Source of the DNA: Tausonia pullulans | Taxonomy: Eukaryota; Basidiomycota; Tremellomycetes; Cystofilobasidiales; Mrakiaceae | Reading direction: 5' to 3' | Length of the DNA: 64,000 bases | NCBI GenBank assembly: GCA_951802195.1 | Contig: OX637624.1 | Coordinates: 1,116,001 to 1,180,000 of the forward strand | Part shown: positions 1-15,113 of the stretch, piece after piece | Position numbering within the stretch: the stretch's first letter is position 1 | Layout: each line of letters opens with the position of its first letter | Program-made: the position numbers and the translations under genes | Notes under the pieces: model-generated | Seen by the model: only the letters and a program-made list of their open reading frames with translations | What the model was told of the DNA's origin: nothing | Database searches by the model: none

Positions 1-108
1 TAGTTTTGCCGCTATTCAAGGTCCAGTGAAGGACTACGCGATCTGCTCTAGCTCAGGTATCCATTGGCATCCTGTCGTCTCATACATTCGGTCGCTCGCT
101 TACCCACT

Positions 109-1678
109 TCATGACCGGACGCTAGCAACATTGGCGCCCGGGACCGTGTCCTTAAGGATCTCCTTGCCCTCCCAGAACCTGAACACGATGTCGTCGGCGT
201 CAGTCGTCTTTCTCCGTCCGATGAGAAAGGGAGGAGGGAGGGGCCGACCCACCTAGGGATGTCTTCGCCCGCGAAGAACTTGCGCTCGACGCCCTCGGGC
301 GTGATGACCGCCATCCGGATGACACCACCCGACGAGCCATCACGTGCCATGGCGAGGCTCAGGGCTATGTTCCAACTCTCCATCAGCGACCCCGCGCACA
401 GAAACGAAGAGAAACGAGGGAGAGATTGAGCTGAACTGACCGTCCCTCACGAACTGGATAGTCCTCTCCTTACCCCAGCCCTCCTCGTACGTCGCATCGC
501 AATAACCGTAGATGTACGTCGATCCGGAACCACCGATAGCCCAGGGCTGGCGGAAAAGACCGCCGCCGAGGGGGATGTTGTAGACCGAGGGGCCGGATTC
601 GGCGTCCCAGCTGAGGTTGGGAGAGAGAAAGGCGCGATGTGTCAGCACGGCACAATAAGGAGTAAGAAAATTCTCTCCAGCTCCCATCTGAGCACAGCTC
701 GTTGTAAAGGAAAAGCCCACGAGCGGGAATCCATCACGACGCGACGCGACAGCTCCAACTCACCCTGCGACGATGATACCGGCGCTCAGGTTGTCCTTGT
801 TCTCGTAGCAGAGCTTCTGGAAGATGCTCGCCGCCGTATGAACACTCGGCGGGGTACCCGTCTGGGTGGCAAACATCTGAAGCTGGTAGTGGACGATGTC
901 GGCGACCGCCTGGGTATCGGCCGCGGAGCCGGACCGACAGCAGTAGACGCGGTCATGGATGTGCGTTAACTTGTCGGTCACACGATTGGCGATGTAGGAT
1001 CTGGGTGGAAGGAAGGAGGTCGGAGTCAGTTGGCGTGCGTGAGAGATGACGAGACCCATCGAAAGGGTGGAGGTGCGAGGGAGCTCAAGGCTCGCTCGAT
1101 GACAGGCAACGGGCGACTGAAGGCGAAGGCGAGAAACGCCTCGTGCAATCAGGACTCCTTGGAGAAAGACTGGCCTGGATCACGGTTTGAGGTTCCGCCA
1201 GCTCTGAGAAGAGCTCTAGGCAGCCCCGCTCCGGAAGAGCAGCGTGAAGACGCGCGAGTGCCTCGTTGGCATCCTCGAGACGCGCGCGGCCTCACGACGT
1301 CGCTTCCGCCAAGCAGAAAGAGACCGCAACCGAGGCCCCCGGGCCCATGAGATTACAATGCTGAGCAACAAACGGGCCGAAAAGATGGCCTGGCCAACGG
1401 ACCAACAGGGCGAGCGGGCGACGACGACGACGCCGCCGCCGCGAGGACGTGGAGAAAGACGGCGAGACTAACCCAGACGTCGTCCGCGAGTCGGCTCCAA
1501 TGATGACTCCTCCCTCGAACTGAACGGCCATGATGGAGGTCTAGGAGGAGGGACGGGCAGGCGGAGGTCAATGAGGACAGGCGACCCAGCGAGCGACGAG
1601 TCGAGAGAACGGCGGCCTCACTCCAAGATTGATCTCGCCCTTCTTCAACCGATCGATGCCTGCGCGTCCGACTTCCAT
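109..1678 (-). CDS. PRE3: 20S proteasome subunit beta-1 (caspase-like catalytic subunit)
   Basis: Catalytic beta subunit of the 20S core, cleaving after acidic residues. The first exon encodes 19 residues ending KKGEINLG. After an intron the next exon starts [20 protein letters not shown], so the expected Gly/Thr self-processing site falls exactly on the splice junction and Thr20 becomes the N-terminal nucleophile. Further exons give [20 protein letters not shown] (with the conserved Lys33 equivalent), a [18 protein letters not shown] stretch and [18 protein letters not shown], all typical of beta-1. The last exon adds a fungal-looking tail ending VASVRS. Start chosen at the ATG at 1678, since it gives the short propeptide usual for this subunit. 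The intron after SRTTSG is long for this window (about 470 bp). It is divergent from RPN12. Confidence 0.95.
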
Positions 1679-1964
1679 GATGTGGGCGTGTGAGGGGGAG
1701 AGTGCTGGTGTGCTGGGGGCTAGGCCTGAGGGGAGAGTGCTCTAGAGGGTGCGTGGGGGTGATGGTGGTTGAGGGTCGGTGGGGGTGAGGGAGCCAGCCG
1801 CGTCACCTCCACGCTCGTCTCCCTCGACGTCGACCTCGTCCTCATCTCCCTGCTGACCATCAACCACCACCAACCCACTGCCGCCAACACACACGCCCGC
1901 CGTTGCCACCACCTCGCCACCCGGTGCCGCTCCCTCTTCCGTCTTTCGCGTTCTTCTCTCCACC
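1679..1964. promoter_or_regulatory. Shared divergent promoter of PRE3 and RPN12
   Basis: 286 bp between the two start codons of divergently transcribed proteasome genes. It is rich in CCACC/CCACCACC motifs. At 1902-1910 it contains GTTGCCACC, whose reverse complement GGTGGCAAC matches the yeast proteasome control element (GGTGGCAAA, bound by Rpn4) at 8 of 9 positions. It lies about 55 bp before the RPN12 ATG. Use of this element in a basidiomycete is inference. Confidence 0.55.
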
Positions 1965-2966
1965 ATGTCTCTCCAGGCCGTGCACGACTCGCTCAAGGCC
2001 GCCCTCGACGCGAACGACCTCGCCCAGGTCGCAACCCAGCTGCCGCCCGTCAAGGTGAGCCCATGCTCGCTCTTGCCATCAGGATGGCGCTCTGCGGCTT
2101 CACGGAAACGGGGCAGCACTGACTCAAGTGGTCTCTCCCCCAGCTCGAGCTCACCAAGCGCGGCCTGCTCTTCCCCTCGGGCGACTCGCACTCGGAGCAG
2201 GACCTCGTCCTTGCCCGTCAGTAGTCTCTCTGTCCCTCTCGGGCACCCTCTATGGCCTCCGGCCGATCCATTGACATCTTCATGTGTGTTTGCAGGCTCC
2301 ATCCTCGAGATCGCCGCCTTCCACGCGATTCGGACCTCGTCGCTCCCCGCGTTTGAGCGCTACATGTCTCTCCTCTCGTCGTTCTACTCCATGTCCGTGG
2401 CGCGCTCTATCTCTCCCCCTCTCTCTTTAGTCTCTCTTTAGGAACCAACTGACTGACTCTCCCCCTCACTCTGTCCTCTAGCCCCGCCCTCCCGCCCTCG
2501 CCCTCGCACCCTCCTCTCCTCTCCCTCCACCTCCTCTCCCTCCTCTCGACGTCTCGAACCGCCGCGTTCCATACGCTCATCGAGACGCTCACGCCGGAGC
2601 TCCTCGCCGACGAGGCCGTCCATGAGGTTGTTGAGCTCGAGCGGGGGCTCATGGAGGGTTCGTACAACAAGGTCTGGAGGATGGCTGGGGAGATCGTCCA
2701 GAGGGAGGGAGTGGGCGCGGTTGGGGAGGGCCTGATTGGCAGCATTCGGTGAGTCAAGCGTTCTCTGCTCTACAGGATGGGCGTTGGAGCAGAAGTCACG
2801 GAGAGTACGGTGGAAGGGGCGGTCGGGAGGGACGCGCCGAGCCGCCTCCACGCGTTCGCGTTTGCGCGCGCGTCGTCATGGTCTGCGAGGCAACTGGCCA
2901 TCTTGCCCTGTTCTCTCTTCTCGATGTGAGATTTCGGTCACCCCCTCACCTCTGCTCTCCACTCTT

Positions 2967-3005
<39 letters not shown>

Positions 3006-3419
3006 ACGTCGCCTCGCCCGTCGGCTCCTTCTCCTTGCCTCCCACCCACTTCCTCCACCCGTCAGTTCCTGATCCTCAGCTGACTCGCCCCTTCCCCCGC
3101 GTTCTCGGTTTTCAGCAACGAAATCGCCATCTCCTTCTCCTCCTCCTACGCCTCCCTCCCCCTCGCCTCTGCCCAACAGCTCCTCTTCCTCCCCTCCTCG
3201 TCCGAAGTCACCGCTTTCGCCCAGAAGCGCGGGTGGACGCTCTCGCCTTCGAGCGCGACGATCTTCTTCCCGAAGAGCGAGGATCTCGTCCATGGCAGCA
3301 AGCTGGGGGCGGGGGCAGGTGCGGGTGGCGTTGGAGAGGACCAGGGGGAGGAGGATGGGATGAGGTGTCTCATTGACGATAGCCTGGGATATGCGAGGGA
3401 GCTGGAGATGATTGTCTGA
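1965..3419 (+). CDS. RPN12: 26S proteasome regulatory (lid) subunit Rpn12 / PSMD8
   Basis: Non-ATPase lid subunit of the 19S regulatory particle with a CSN8/PSMD8-type PCI fold. Exon 1 reads MSLQAVHDSLKAALDAND and ends at a GTGAGC donor. Later exons give LELTKRGLLFPSGDS, SILEIAAFHAIRTSSLPAFE and RTAAFHTLIETLTPELL. The last exon carries EIAISFSSSYASLPLASAQQ, a winged-helix-like segment, then a Gly-rich insert and a helix ending GYARELEMIV. The family members are about 270 residues, which fits. At least four introns; the one before the last exon holds a (GA)17 repeat. The ATG at 1965 follows a pyrimidine-rich leader and ends in CACCATG. Confidence 0.93.
2969..3002. repeat. (GA)17 microsatellite in an RPN12 intron
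   Basis: Uninterrupted GA dinucleotide run inside the intron that precedes the last RPN12 exon. Likely length-polymorphic; no function visible. Confidence 0.95.
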
Positions 3420-3630
3420 GGAAGGCATGGAGTCGGGAGGGGGTGGGGCGATCACCCAAATGCATGGACTGACTGACTGACTAACTGGGCATCGGCTCGA
3501 GCTGGAAGCGAGCGTTTGCGTTTTTGTTTGTAAGAGTGGTGGGACACATTCCGTGCGAGAAAAGAAAAAAAAGGGGGGGGAAAAGGGGAGGAGGGGGGGG
3601 GGGGGGGGAGCAAGAAAAAGAAAACATGAT
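3420..3630. other. Convergent 3' intergenic region with G/A homopolymers
   Basis: Between the stop codons of RPN12 (+) and COX15 (-). It contains a short GACT repeat near 3465-3485. A block at about 3560-3608 is made of alternating A and G homopolymers, including a G run of about 16. No gene is visible. Confidence 0.8.
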
Positions 3631-5677
3631 CTAGCTCTGTCCACCTCCCATCCCTCCCATCGGCTTCACCTCGGGAACCCCCCGCTTCGCCGCCAGCATC
3701 CTCGCCACGCTCCTACTCGCAGACCCTTGCCTCCTCAGACTGACAATCATCCCCACCATGGTCGTCAGCAGCACGACCGACCCGGCCTGATGCGCCGCGG
3801 CGAGCGGTGTCGGCACGAGGTAGAGAAGCGTCGAGATGCCGAGCGTCACTTGGGTGAGGACGACGAGAGAGGCCGCGGACGCCCAGCGGCGGGTCGAGCG
3901 GGGGAGGTGTGGGCGGAAGCGAGAGTGGGAGAGGGCGGTCAGGGTGAGGAGGGAGAGGAGCGTCGTGACGGCCTATCGTTGTCGGTCGCCCGCTGTTGTC
4001 AGTTCGGGCACGAGGAAAAAAAGAAGAAGGGCGGTGGGGGAACGCACAAGCACGCGGTGATCAAACTGGACCGTCGTAGGGTTCTCGAGCATGTTGCGCC
4101 ACCATCCGTCCGAGCTGTCCACCTTGCGGGCATAAGCCTTGGGGTTGTAGAGCTCCGGGAGGGGAGGAACGATGCCCTCGCCCATCTGGGGGAACTCATT
4201 GTAGATCAGGCCGGCGTCGAGACCAGCGACGAAGGCGCCTGAGAAGGGAAAAGAAGTCAGTTGGCCTTTCACCAGGAGAGAGCAAAGGGAGGAGACCTAC
4301 CGGAAACAGCGGTGAGCAGAACGAGCGCAGCGACGCCCCAAACGCCCCGCCTAAACACATTCCGCTTCTGGACTGACTGGGCGAGCGAGGGTCCAACATC
4401 GACAGTGCCATGGGCAAACTTCCAGTCGCGAAGAATACTCCAGGCGGAGTGCATCATGCCGACGTAGAGGACGAGTGCGGCGCCGAGGTGGGCGGCGAGT
4501 CGGTACTGCGAAACGCGAGGGGTCGTGTTGGGCCGGGCGGAAAGGTGCTCGGCGTCGAGACCGGAGGCGACCATGTACCAGCCGAGGAAGCCCTGGACAA
4601 GAAGGCGAAAAGATGTGAGACTGTTGCGTCTGCAGTAATAGGGGTCGCTCTCTTGCCTACCTGGAAGCCGATGCCACCCGCGAGCGCGAGGACCTTGACC
4701 TTGTCACGACGCGAGAGCTTGCCTCGAGCAGCGAAGTAAATAGCCGGGAGCACGAACGAGACGCCGATGAGCCTGCCAAGATTCCGGTGGGCCCACTCCA
4801 TAAAGAAGATGAACTTGAAATCCTCGATCGAGATCTTGGCGTTGAGGCTGGGGAGGAGAGGGCACGCCAGTCAGCGGCCGATTCTAAGCACGTCTATTGC
4901 CTTGAATATGAGCCCTGCTTCCTGCCCCTTGCCCGCTTGCATCTCTAGCAGAAAAGAGAGGAGAGAGGAGGGATCCGACGGCGCAGATCGCAAGCACAGG
5001 GGGTCACCCTCTCGCCTTCTTTTGCTGGGCGAGAAGAGGCGAGAAGAGGCGAGAAGGACGGAGCCTTGAAAAAGGAAGATACCCTAAGGAGGTTGACACA
5101 AGTCATGAAGGACAACATGTTTCCCTCCTGCATCTGTAATTGCAGATCGGACGGACCAAACAGTCTCGACGCGCGCGCGAATGAGGGGAGAGCCGACTCA
5201 CATCGTGCCCTCTTCGCTTTCCCGGTACTTCCTGAATTCCTCCTCCCACTCGGCGTCGCCTATGGGCGGCAGCATCCCACTGACGGGTTTCCACTCGGTA
5301 ATGCTCAGACCCGACTCGGTGAGCCTCGTGAGGCCGCCGACGACGATGATCGAGAACGTGAGGAATGAGGTCGCGTAGAGCCAACGGGCGACGGCGGGGG
5401 TTGAAAGCGTCTCGGGCTTGTCCTCAGGAGAGGAGTGCTCATTCTCGGGCTCTGGTGGAGGATGTGGCAAAGTTGGGGCTGGCGAGGTTGCGTAAGATCG
5501 ATGCTGCTGCAGCCAGGTGGATCGGAAGGAGGAAGAAGGTGAAGTGCGAAGGCGCGCGGCAGTGGCAGCGACCGCCTGAGAGCGAGCGGCCAGTCTAGGG
5601 AAGGCCAAGCATGGCGGAGGTGGGGCGTGAGAAACCCTGCTGCCGCACGAGGCAAGGAGGCTGCGAACGCGGCTCAT
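3631..5677 (-). CDS. COX15: Heme A synthase (cytochrome c oxidase assembly protein Cox15)
   Basis: Mitochondrial inner-membrane enzyme that oxidises a methyl group of heme O to make heme A for cytochrome oxidase. Residues about 1-70 are Arg/Ser/Ala-rich and poor in acids, as expected for a presequence. The first exon then gives a membrane segment and the family signature [20 protein letters not shown]. Later exons give [59 protein letters not shown] and [20 protein letters not shown]; these supply the conserved heme-ligand histidines and about eight membrane segments. The C-terminal exon (3631-3849) ends [10 protein letters not shown]. The start at 5677 is the only ATG that retains the presequence. 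Confidence 0.95.
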
Positions 5678-6189
5678 GGCGTTGGTTGGCGTGGGTGGAT
5701 GAGAGAAGGAAGACGAGAAGAGGACGGGGATCGAGCCAGAAAACGTCGGTGACGGGCGGAGACGGATGGTCGCGGCGGAATGACCTTTCGGCTGCGATCC
5801 GTTTGGCCAGCCTCTCGTCCTTCCATCTGGCCAGGAAAGAGAGGTACGCGATCAGACGAGCGTGCTCTTATCCTATCATTCGGTGAGGCCTGGCCATCGG
5901 CGGATCTTAGGCTTGGTCGAATGGTCGGCGGTCAACGTGCCACCGCCCTGTTCATATCTGCATATGGTAGTGCGCGCTGACCTCACTCGCTCTTCGTTCG
6001 GAGAAAAACAAGTCTATCGCAATAAGATCGTTTGATCCGTCGCCCCTGAGGAGGGATGCCATGCACCTTGAGGGAGGGCGAGCGCACGCGGCGCAGATGC
6101 CACCTGTCTGTCTCTCTTCTCTCGATCTAGAAACACGCGCGCGCCCTTTGCTGGCTCAAGCATCAAAGTCAGGTTTCTCGGACATTTAT
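5678..6189. other. COX15 upstream region
   Basis: Intergenic stretch between the COX15 start and the stop of the next minus-strand gene. I see no coding signal, RNA gene or repeat. Confidence 0.6.
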
Positions 6190-7030
6190 TTAGATCTTGG
6201 GTTCAGACGATCCTTCCTTGGAGGCCTATAAAGAAATGTCAGAACGACAAGCCAACAATCAGCGGTAAGTGCTGTCTCCTCGCTCACGTCTTTGACTTCA
6301 CATCAGGACTCACCGCTGCATTCTCCTCATCAGGCCAGGCTTCCCCATTCGCCTTCGCCTTAGCCCTCGCCTCCTCGTACGCCCTCCGGTTCATCCTCTC
6401 CACATCCTTCTCGTTCGATCGACTCTCCAATTTCGGGACCGTCTCCTCCGGCCGGAAGTACATCCACGCCCCAACCATCGCGGCAGCGACCGCCCACCTC
6501 TCGAGATGCAGGTTGGCGGGCTCCCACTCCTTCTCCTCCTCCTCCTTCCCTGCGCCCGTGGGGGAGGTGCCGGCGGCCTTGGCCGCCTTCTTGCGCGCCT
6601 CGGCCTCCTGGACCTGTTTCTTCCGAACGTACTCCCTCAGGACGCCCGTCTCCATCTGGGAGGCCTTGGCAAACTCCGATGCCTTGCTGAAGTCGAAGGA
6701 CTTGTCCTTCTGGCCGGGTCGAGGGGGCGGGGAAGGCCGGTACGTTGGAGGGGGAAAGGTCGACGAGCTCGACGACGACGACGCGCCGGCGGAAGGGGGG
6801 TTGGCGAGCGAGGGGTTGAACGGCGGCGGCGTGGATGAGGAAGACAGGCGTTGAGGAGGGCGGGCAAGCTGAAAATCAGAGGGACAGCTCGTCAGCGTTA
6901 ACAGCCGAAGAGAAACGAACAGCCAGAACGACAGAAAAGAGGCTCGTACCAGCGCGGTCGGAGCGAAGACGGCGCGACGTGCAGCTGCTGCCGCGCTCAC
7001 ACGAGAGACGGGAAACATAGCGGACGACAT
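6190..7030 (-). CDS. Uncharacterised small protein with likely mitochondrial targeting and one membrane segment
   Basis: Three-exon model. Exon 1 starts MSSAMFPVSRVSAAAAARRA, an Arg/Ala/Ser-rich stretch without acids that looks like a mitochondrial presequence. An intron with acceptor TTTTCAG follows. Exon 2 has a Pro/Ser-rich linker, a charged helix (KASQMETGVLREYVRKKQVQ) and one hydrophobic segment, WAVAAAMVGAWMYF, followed by an acidic/basic helical tail. A GTGAGT donor, a CTGAC branch site and a TTATAG acceptor define a short last exon ending KEGSSEPKI. Without that intron the frame stops at 6284. I do not recognise a family; single-span inner-membrane assembly factors have this build, but that is inference. 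It sits between COX15 and GEM1. Confidence 0.65.
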
Positions 7031-7561
7031 AGATGTCGTTTGAGTTCGGCAAGGGGAAGAGGGAAGTTCCTTGTGAGTGAAGGCCGAGGAGGTCGATGTC
7101 GTGGTTCGAGGTGGAACACGCGACGAGGCGACAACGAAAGGCCGAGCAAGGTCGAACAAGCTCCAAGCGCCAGGCGACGGCCAGCGCCGGTCTCCACCCA
7201 AACACTTCAACCGCCCTCTCATCCAACCTTTCAAACGGTGTGCACCTGAGGTAAGCATTTCAGCAACAACCGGAAAAGATCACAAAATCCCATGCTCACG
7301 TACTTTCACCGTGTCCACATTCTCCTTGATACTGTGAACAGTTCACACGTGATATTCTGAGATTGTCTACTGAGCTAGCCCACTACTACTTCCCAACCAC
7401 GACCTCGACCGGCCTCATTCCACTTTCTTCGCCATGGGTTGTGCCCGCAGAGCACGCGACGATCTTCGTCTCCTGCAAGATCGTGCTTCCCTGCAGCGTG
7501 GCCATCCATAGAAAGAGAGCAAGTCACCAACTCAAAGCGCAAAGGATTCCAACCTCATCGA
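7031..7561. other. Intergenic region between the small membrane-protein gene and GEM1
   Basis: Holds the promoter of the minus-strand small-protein gene and the GEM1 3' end. No additional gene or repeat is visible. Confidence 0.6.
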
Positions 7562-10730
<3,169 letters not shown>

Positions 10731-11544
10731 TTCGGACGCCGCTGTGTGTGGAGGGAGAGGAACGGGCCTGGCTTGGTTGGGCTGCCGGGCTGGAGCTGTG
10801 TCACCTGAGGGCAAGCTCTGGGGTCTGTGTGTGGGGATGCGTGTGAGGGTATGCTCTGAGCAAGGGCACGAAGGACGAAGGTGGTGGCTCGAGGAGAAGA
10901 GCGAGAGAGGGGGCCAATTGGGTCTCCGCTTGTCTTGCTCCTCGGCGCGTGCGCCTGGACCATCGCGCGTCTCGGCCAGACAGACACAGGGAGAGAGCCG
11001 GCTCGCTGCTGTCTACCAACAACCACCGCTCGCATTGACTCTCACACCCCAACGCACTCCGCCTGACCTGCAAGTAGCAGAGCCATCACAGATCTTTGAT
11101 GTGGCATTGGAGCTCATCTCTGTCTGTCCCCGGATGCTGGCCCTCAGACCAGAGAATACGAGGACCACCGTCGCGTCGCATTCGACACCGAAATCACTCG
11201 TTCCCGTCTCGCCTTCAGGGCAGCTGGTGGACCCTGGCCCATGTCAGTGTCGTTATTTTTGGATGAGATTCTGTTACTAGTCTCTGGATGTATCCATATA
11301 AGCACTGGCTCCATCCGGCGCGCGTCGCTGCCTCCGGGCTGCTGCGTGCTTTGGATCTCGGCAACGTCTCCCCCTCTCTCGATGGGGCGAGACAGTCATC
11401 TGGGAACCGCACCTTGGGCGAAGAGGCTGCTGCTCATCGATCTCGCACGTCCCATGTCCCAACCACGTCCGCTGACCCTCCCACCATCCGCCTGTCTCTC
11501 GCCGTTGTTCCAGACCCATCAATCACCCTTGTTCTCCGCCCGGC
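10731..11544. promoter_or_regulatory. Divergent intergenic region GEM1 / HDA1
   Basis: 814 bp between the GEM1 start (-) and the HDA1 start (+). It has a TATA-like ATATAAG near 11294 and a pyrimidine-rich leader before 11545. Open frames here are GC-driven and lack splice-consistent coding features. Confidence 0.5.
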
Positions 11545-14500
11545 ATGTTTGAGCCTTCCAACGGAGTCTCGACGTCCGCTGCCGCTACCAACTCGCCAGA
11601 TCCCATGGACAGCCTCAACGACAACCCAGCCTGGAGGGCGGCCCTCGAGAAGGATCTCGAGAAGGCGACCGACGCGCCCCTCATCGTCCCGCGTCACACG
11701 GGCTTCGTGTACGACATCCAGATGGCCGCGCATATCCAGCCTCCAGAGTCTCGCCCAGAAGGCGACGATGAGGTCCACCCGGAGAAGCCGGAGCGGATCC
11801 TCGGAATCGTGACGGCCTTGCAGAAGGGTGGATGCATTGAGCGGATGAGACGGATCAAGATCCGAGAGGTGTTGAGGAAGGAGGTACTCCTCGTTCATAC
11901 GGAAGATCAGTGGAGAAAAGTTCAAATCATCGAACGTGAGTGGGAGAAGCCTCTGGAGGGCGTCGCCTCCTTGCCCGCAAGCATCCAACGTCATTCGCTC
12001 GCCTAGGTTGATACTGGCCCTTCACCTCCCCTCCACTGATCCAGGAGTTACGAGAGACGAGATTCGGTTCACGAACCAGTATTATGGATCTCTCTCACTC
12101 TACATTTGCCCAGCGACGACGCTCGCTGCCAAGCTCTCCTGCGGCGGCGTCATCGAGACGGCGCTCGCTGTCATGGACCCTCTCTCCAATATCCGCAACG
12201 CCTTCGCCATCGTCCGCCCACCTGGCCACCATGCCGAGCCCGACGAGCACATGGGCTTCTGCTTCTTCAACAACGTTGCTGTCGCCGCCAAGGTTATCCA
12301 GGAGAAGATGCCAGGGACGAGGTCGGTGATCATCGATTGGTGAGTGCGAGCGATCAGCGCATCTGGCCTTGTCTGTCGCTCATTCTCTCTCTTCTTCTCT
12401 CACCTGTCCCTAGGGATGTCCACCACGGTGCGCATCTCGTGTCTGTCTCTGCTCGCGCTCTCTTTCCCCGTTGACGCCCCTCTCCTTTTAACCAGGCAAC
12501 GGCACCCAAAAGGCGTTTTACTCGGACCCTTCCATCCTCTACATCTCTATCCACCGCTATGATTACGGCGACTTTTACCCAGGGGGCACCTACGGCGCGG
12601 CCTCCATGGTTGGGGACGGGCCCGGGCTCGGCCGCAATATCAACATCGCCTGGAACGGGGGGGGAGGATTCAACGACGCCGACTACCTGTATGCTTTCCA
12701 GAGGCTCGTTATGCCAATATGTTACGAGTTTGCGCCAGATCTCGTGCTGGGTAGGTCTCCCACGTCTTGTCCATCAATGGTGTGGCTGACCATCTCGACC
12801 CCTTCTCCTCAGTCTCGGCTGGATTCGACGCTGCCCGGGGAGACCTGCTGGGAGGATGCGATGTCACCCCGGCAGGCTACTCCCACATGCTGCATATGCT
12901 GTCTGGGCTCGCAGGCGGCAAGGTCGTGGTCGCGCTCGAGGTTCGCCCTGTTTCATTGATTCAAAGGGGATCTTCTAACTGACGAAACTTGGAATCCATT
13001 CACCCGCAGGGAGGCTATAACGTCGATGCGATCTCGCAGTCTGCTCTTGCATGCACGCGGGTCCTTCTGGGGGACCCACCGGAGCAGCTGGGCGCATTGA
13101 AGGCGAGTGCGAGGGCCACGGCTGCGGTCTTTGAGACGGCCAAGATCCACTCCAAGTACTGGAAAAACATGGTCCCCAGGGCGCCGCCGCCCAAGGAAGG
13201 TCAGCCATCTTTCCTCCTTCCTCTTCCTACGTGGCATTGTTTGATGACTGATGTACGCATCGGAAACCTTCAGAGTTCCAAGAGTTTGAGGACTCGATCC
13301 ACTCGCTCTCGGGTGAGTGTACTATTCTTAGTCATTTTTTTTTCTTTCGTCTGACGACTAACCCCCCTCACGTCCTAGACCTTCTGAGCGCTCACCGTAA
13401 GGAACACCTGTACAACGCGTTCCGCCTCTACCCTCTTCCAATAGCCGTCGAGAAGCTCGAGGCGATCTTTAGGCACCGAATCTGCGTCTCGTGAGTTGTC
13501 TACTTTGAGCGAGCGAGCGGGATCGCCTGACACCTCCCTTCATGCAGCGAGGACATTATGGACGAGTCGGTCTCGCTGGCAGTCCTTTTTGTGCACGACC
13601 TGTGAGTGAGGACATTGTGTTCCGCCTGGGCTGCACTGACTATCGTTGAACACCCCCCCCCCCCCCCCCCCTTCCGGTCGTTTACCTCAAGTGGCACTTT
13701 AAACTGTGACACAGGCCCAACCAACAACGTCGATGTCGACCTGGAGTTCAGCTACCTCGTGGGATTCATCTCTCTCTCTCTCTCGGTCACGCGCCCCAAC
13801 CCCTGCTCATTTCACACTCCCTCACAGCTCGACACATCCAACAAGATCCTCGAGCTAGCTCTTGGCAACCCAGAAGAGGGTATCCCTTCCCTGGGCGGGC
13901 ATGGCGTGAAAGTCGGCGTGATTGACGTCGATTTGCCGACGTACTTCCCAGCGTACTTACTGGATGACGATGAGGTGAGAGTTTTCCCGTCCGGCCCGCT
14001 GTTGGTATGCGTGCAGCTGACTGCTGCTTTTCAGATGCAAATCACGACGCCCAAGGACCAAGCCAAAATCCACCTCGAGCAGCTGAAGTACATTTGGGAC
14101 AATCTGATTGAGTCGGTTCCCCTTCTCATCCCTTGCCATTGCGCTGGTATCTACTGCTGACTCTTTCTCATACAATACAACAGAATTCGAGGCAACGACC
14201 TCAAGGTTATCCTCATCGGCCACGGCTCAGGGTGCGCAGCCATCATGTCGCTAATCAATGCCCGAGGTCTGTCTCTTTGTCTTGCCCGCTTGAATCGAGC
14301 AAAGCACTGATCCTTTCCTCGATGATCAGACGTCGAGCACATGGTCAAGGCTGTGATACAAGTCCATGGGCTCGACAAGCCCATCAGCCTGCGCAACCCG
14401 GAACCGTCGAAGCAACAGTGGTTTACGCAGGTGCGTTCTCCCTCGTTCCACTTGCAAACACACGTGAGTGGCTAACAGTGCTACAATTCTGCAGTGCTCC

Positions 14501-14839
14501 ATGGCAATTCTGCCTCCGGACCACCCGCATCTTTTGGACAAGCGGACGAAGAGGTTCGGAAGGGCGACGATCTCGAGTGCGTTGTTCCCTCCCTCGCCCT
14601 ATTCATGCTTAATGCCTGCGCTGACCTCCGCGTGCTTATCTGACCTAGCGGAGACGAAGCCCCTTCTCGTCCTCCATCGGTCCATCGACATGATCCGCTC
14701 GTTCATTGAGGACCTCGTGCCTCCGGCTAAGCAGAAGAAGGCGGAGGCGGAGGAGGCCGACGGCGGCGGGAGTGGGGGTGGGGGCGAGAGTGTGGAGGAT
14801 GTGACGAGCCGGCTAGAGGCGGGGGCTTCGATTGATTGA
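11545..14839 (+). CDS. HDA1: Class II histone deacetylase (Hda1/Clr3 type) with C-terminal Arb2-like region
   Basis: Zinc-dependent lysine deacetylase acting in gene silencing. The N-terminus is short and Ser-rich; the catalytic domain begins near residue 45 ([16 protein letters not shown]). Active-site elements are intact: [20 protein letters not shown] with the catalytic His pair, the metal-ligand stretch [19 protein letters not shown] and GGYNVDAIS. After about residue 420 comes the region typical of the fungal Hda1 family (Arb2 fold): [49 protein letters not shown] and [13 protein letters not shown] Gly/Glu-rich tail ends the protein. Exons joined across about twelve short introns. The start at 11545 follows CCGGC; an alternative in-frame ATG lies at 11605. 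Confidence 0.93.
13653..13671. repeat. C19 homopolymer in an HDA1 intron
   Basis: Run of 19 cytosines on the coding strand, mid-intron, upstream of the GACACAG acceptor. Confidence 0.95.
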
Positions 14840-15113
14840 TGAGTTTATGGGAGGGAGTTGATGTGTGGGGACGTCTGCTTTGGTCATAGTTTGTCTTTCT
14901 TGAGCAAACAAGAACAAGGTCAATCGGTCAATGGCCGCCGCGCAGCTGTGCTCGTGTGCTCGCTCACCGCTTCGCTCTCGGCCTTCTCCGACGAGCTTAC
15001 CGCGTGCATCCACTTTCTTCGTCCGCGTCGCACCATCGGATGAGGGCGGACTCTCCTTTCCTCTCCTTCCCACCGACGGTGCTACCCTCCTTCCCCTCAC
15101 ACCCACCCGGTTC

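Noticed and set aside
2946-3644. 232-codon minus-strand frame
   Set aside because: Antisense to the RPN12 last exon and a GA repeat; translation is simple-sequence Ser/Leu/Arg.
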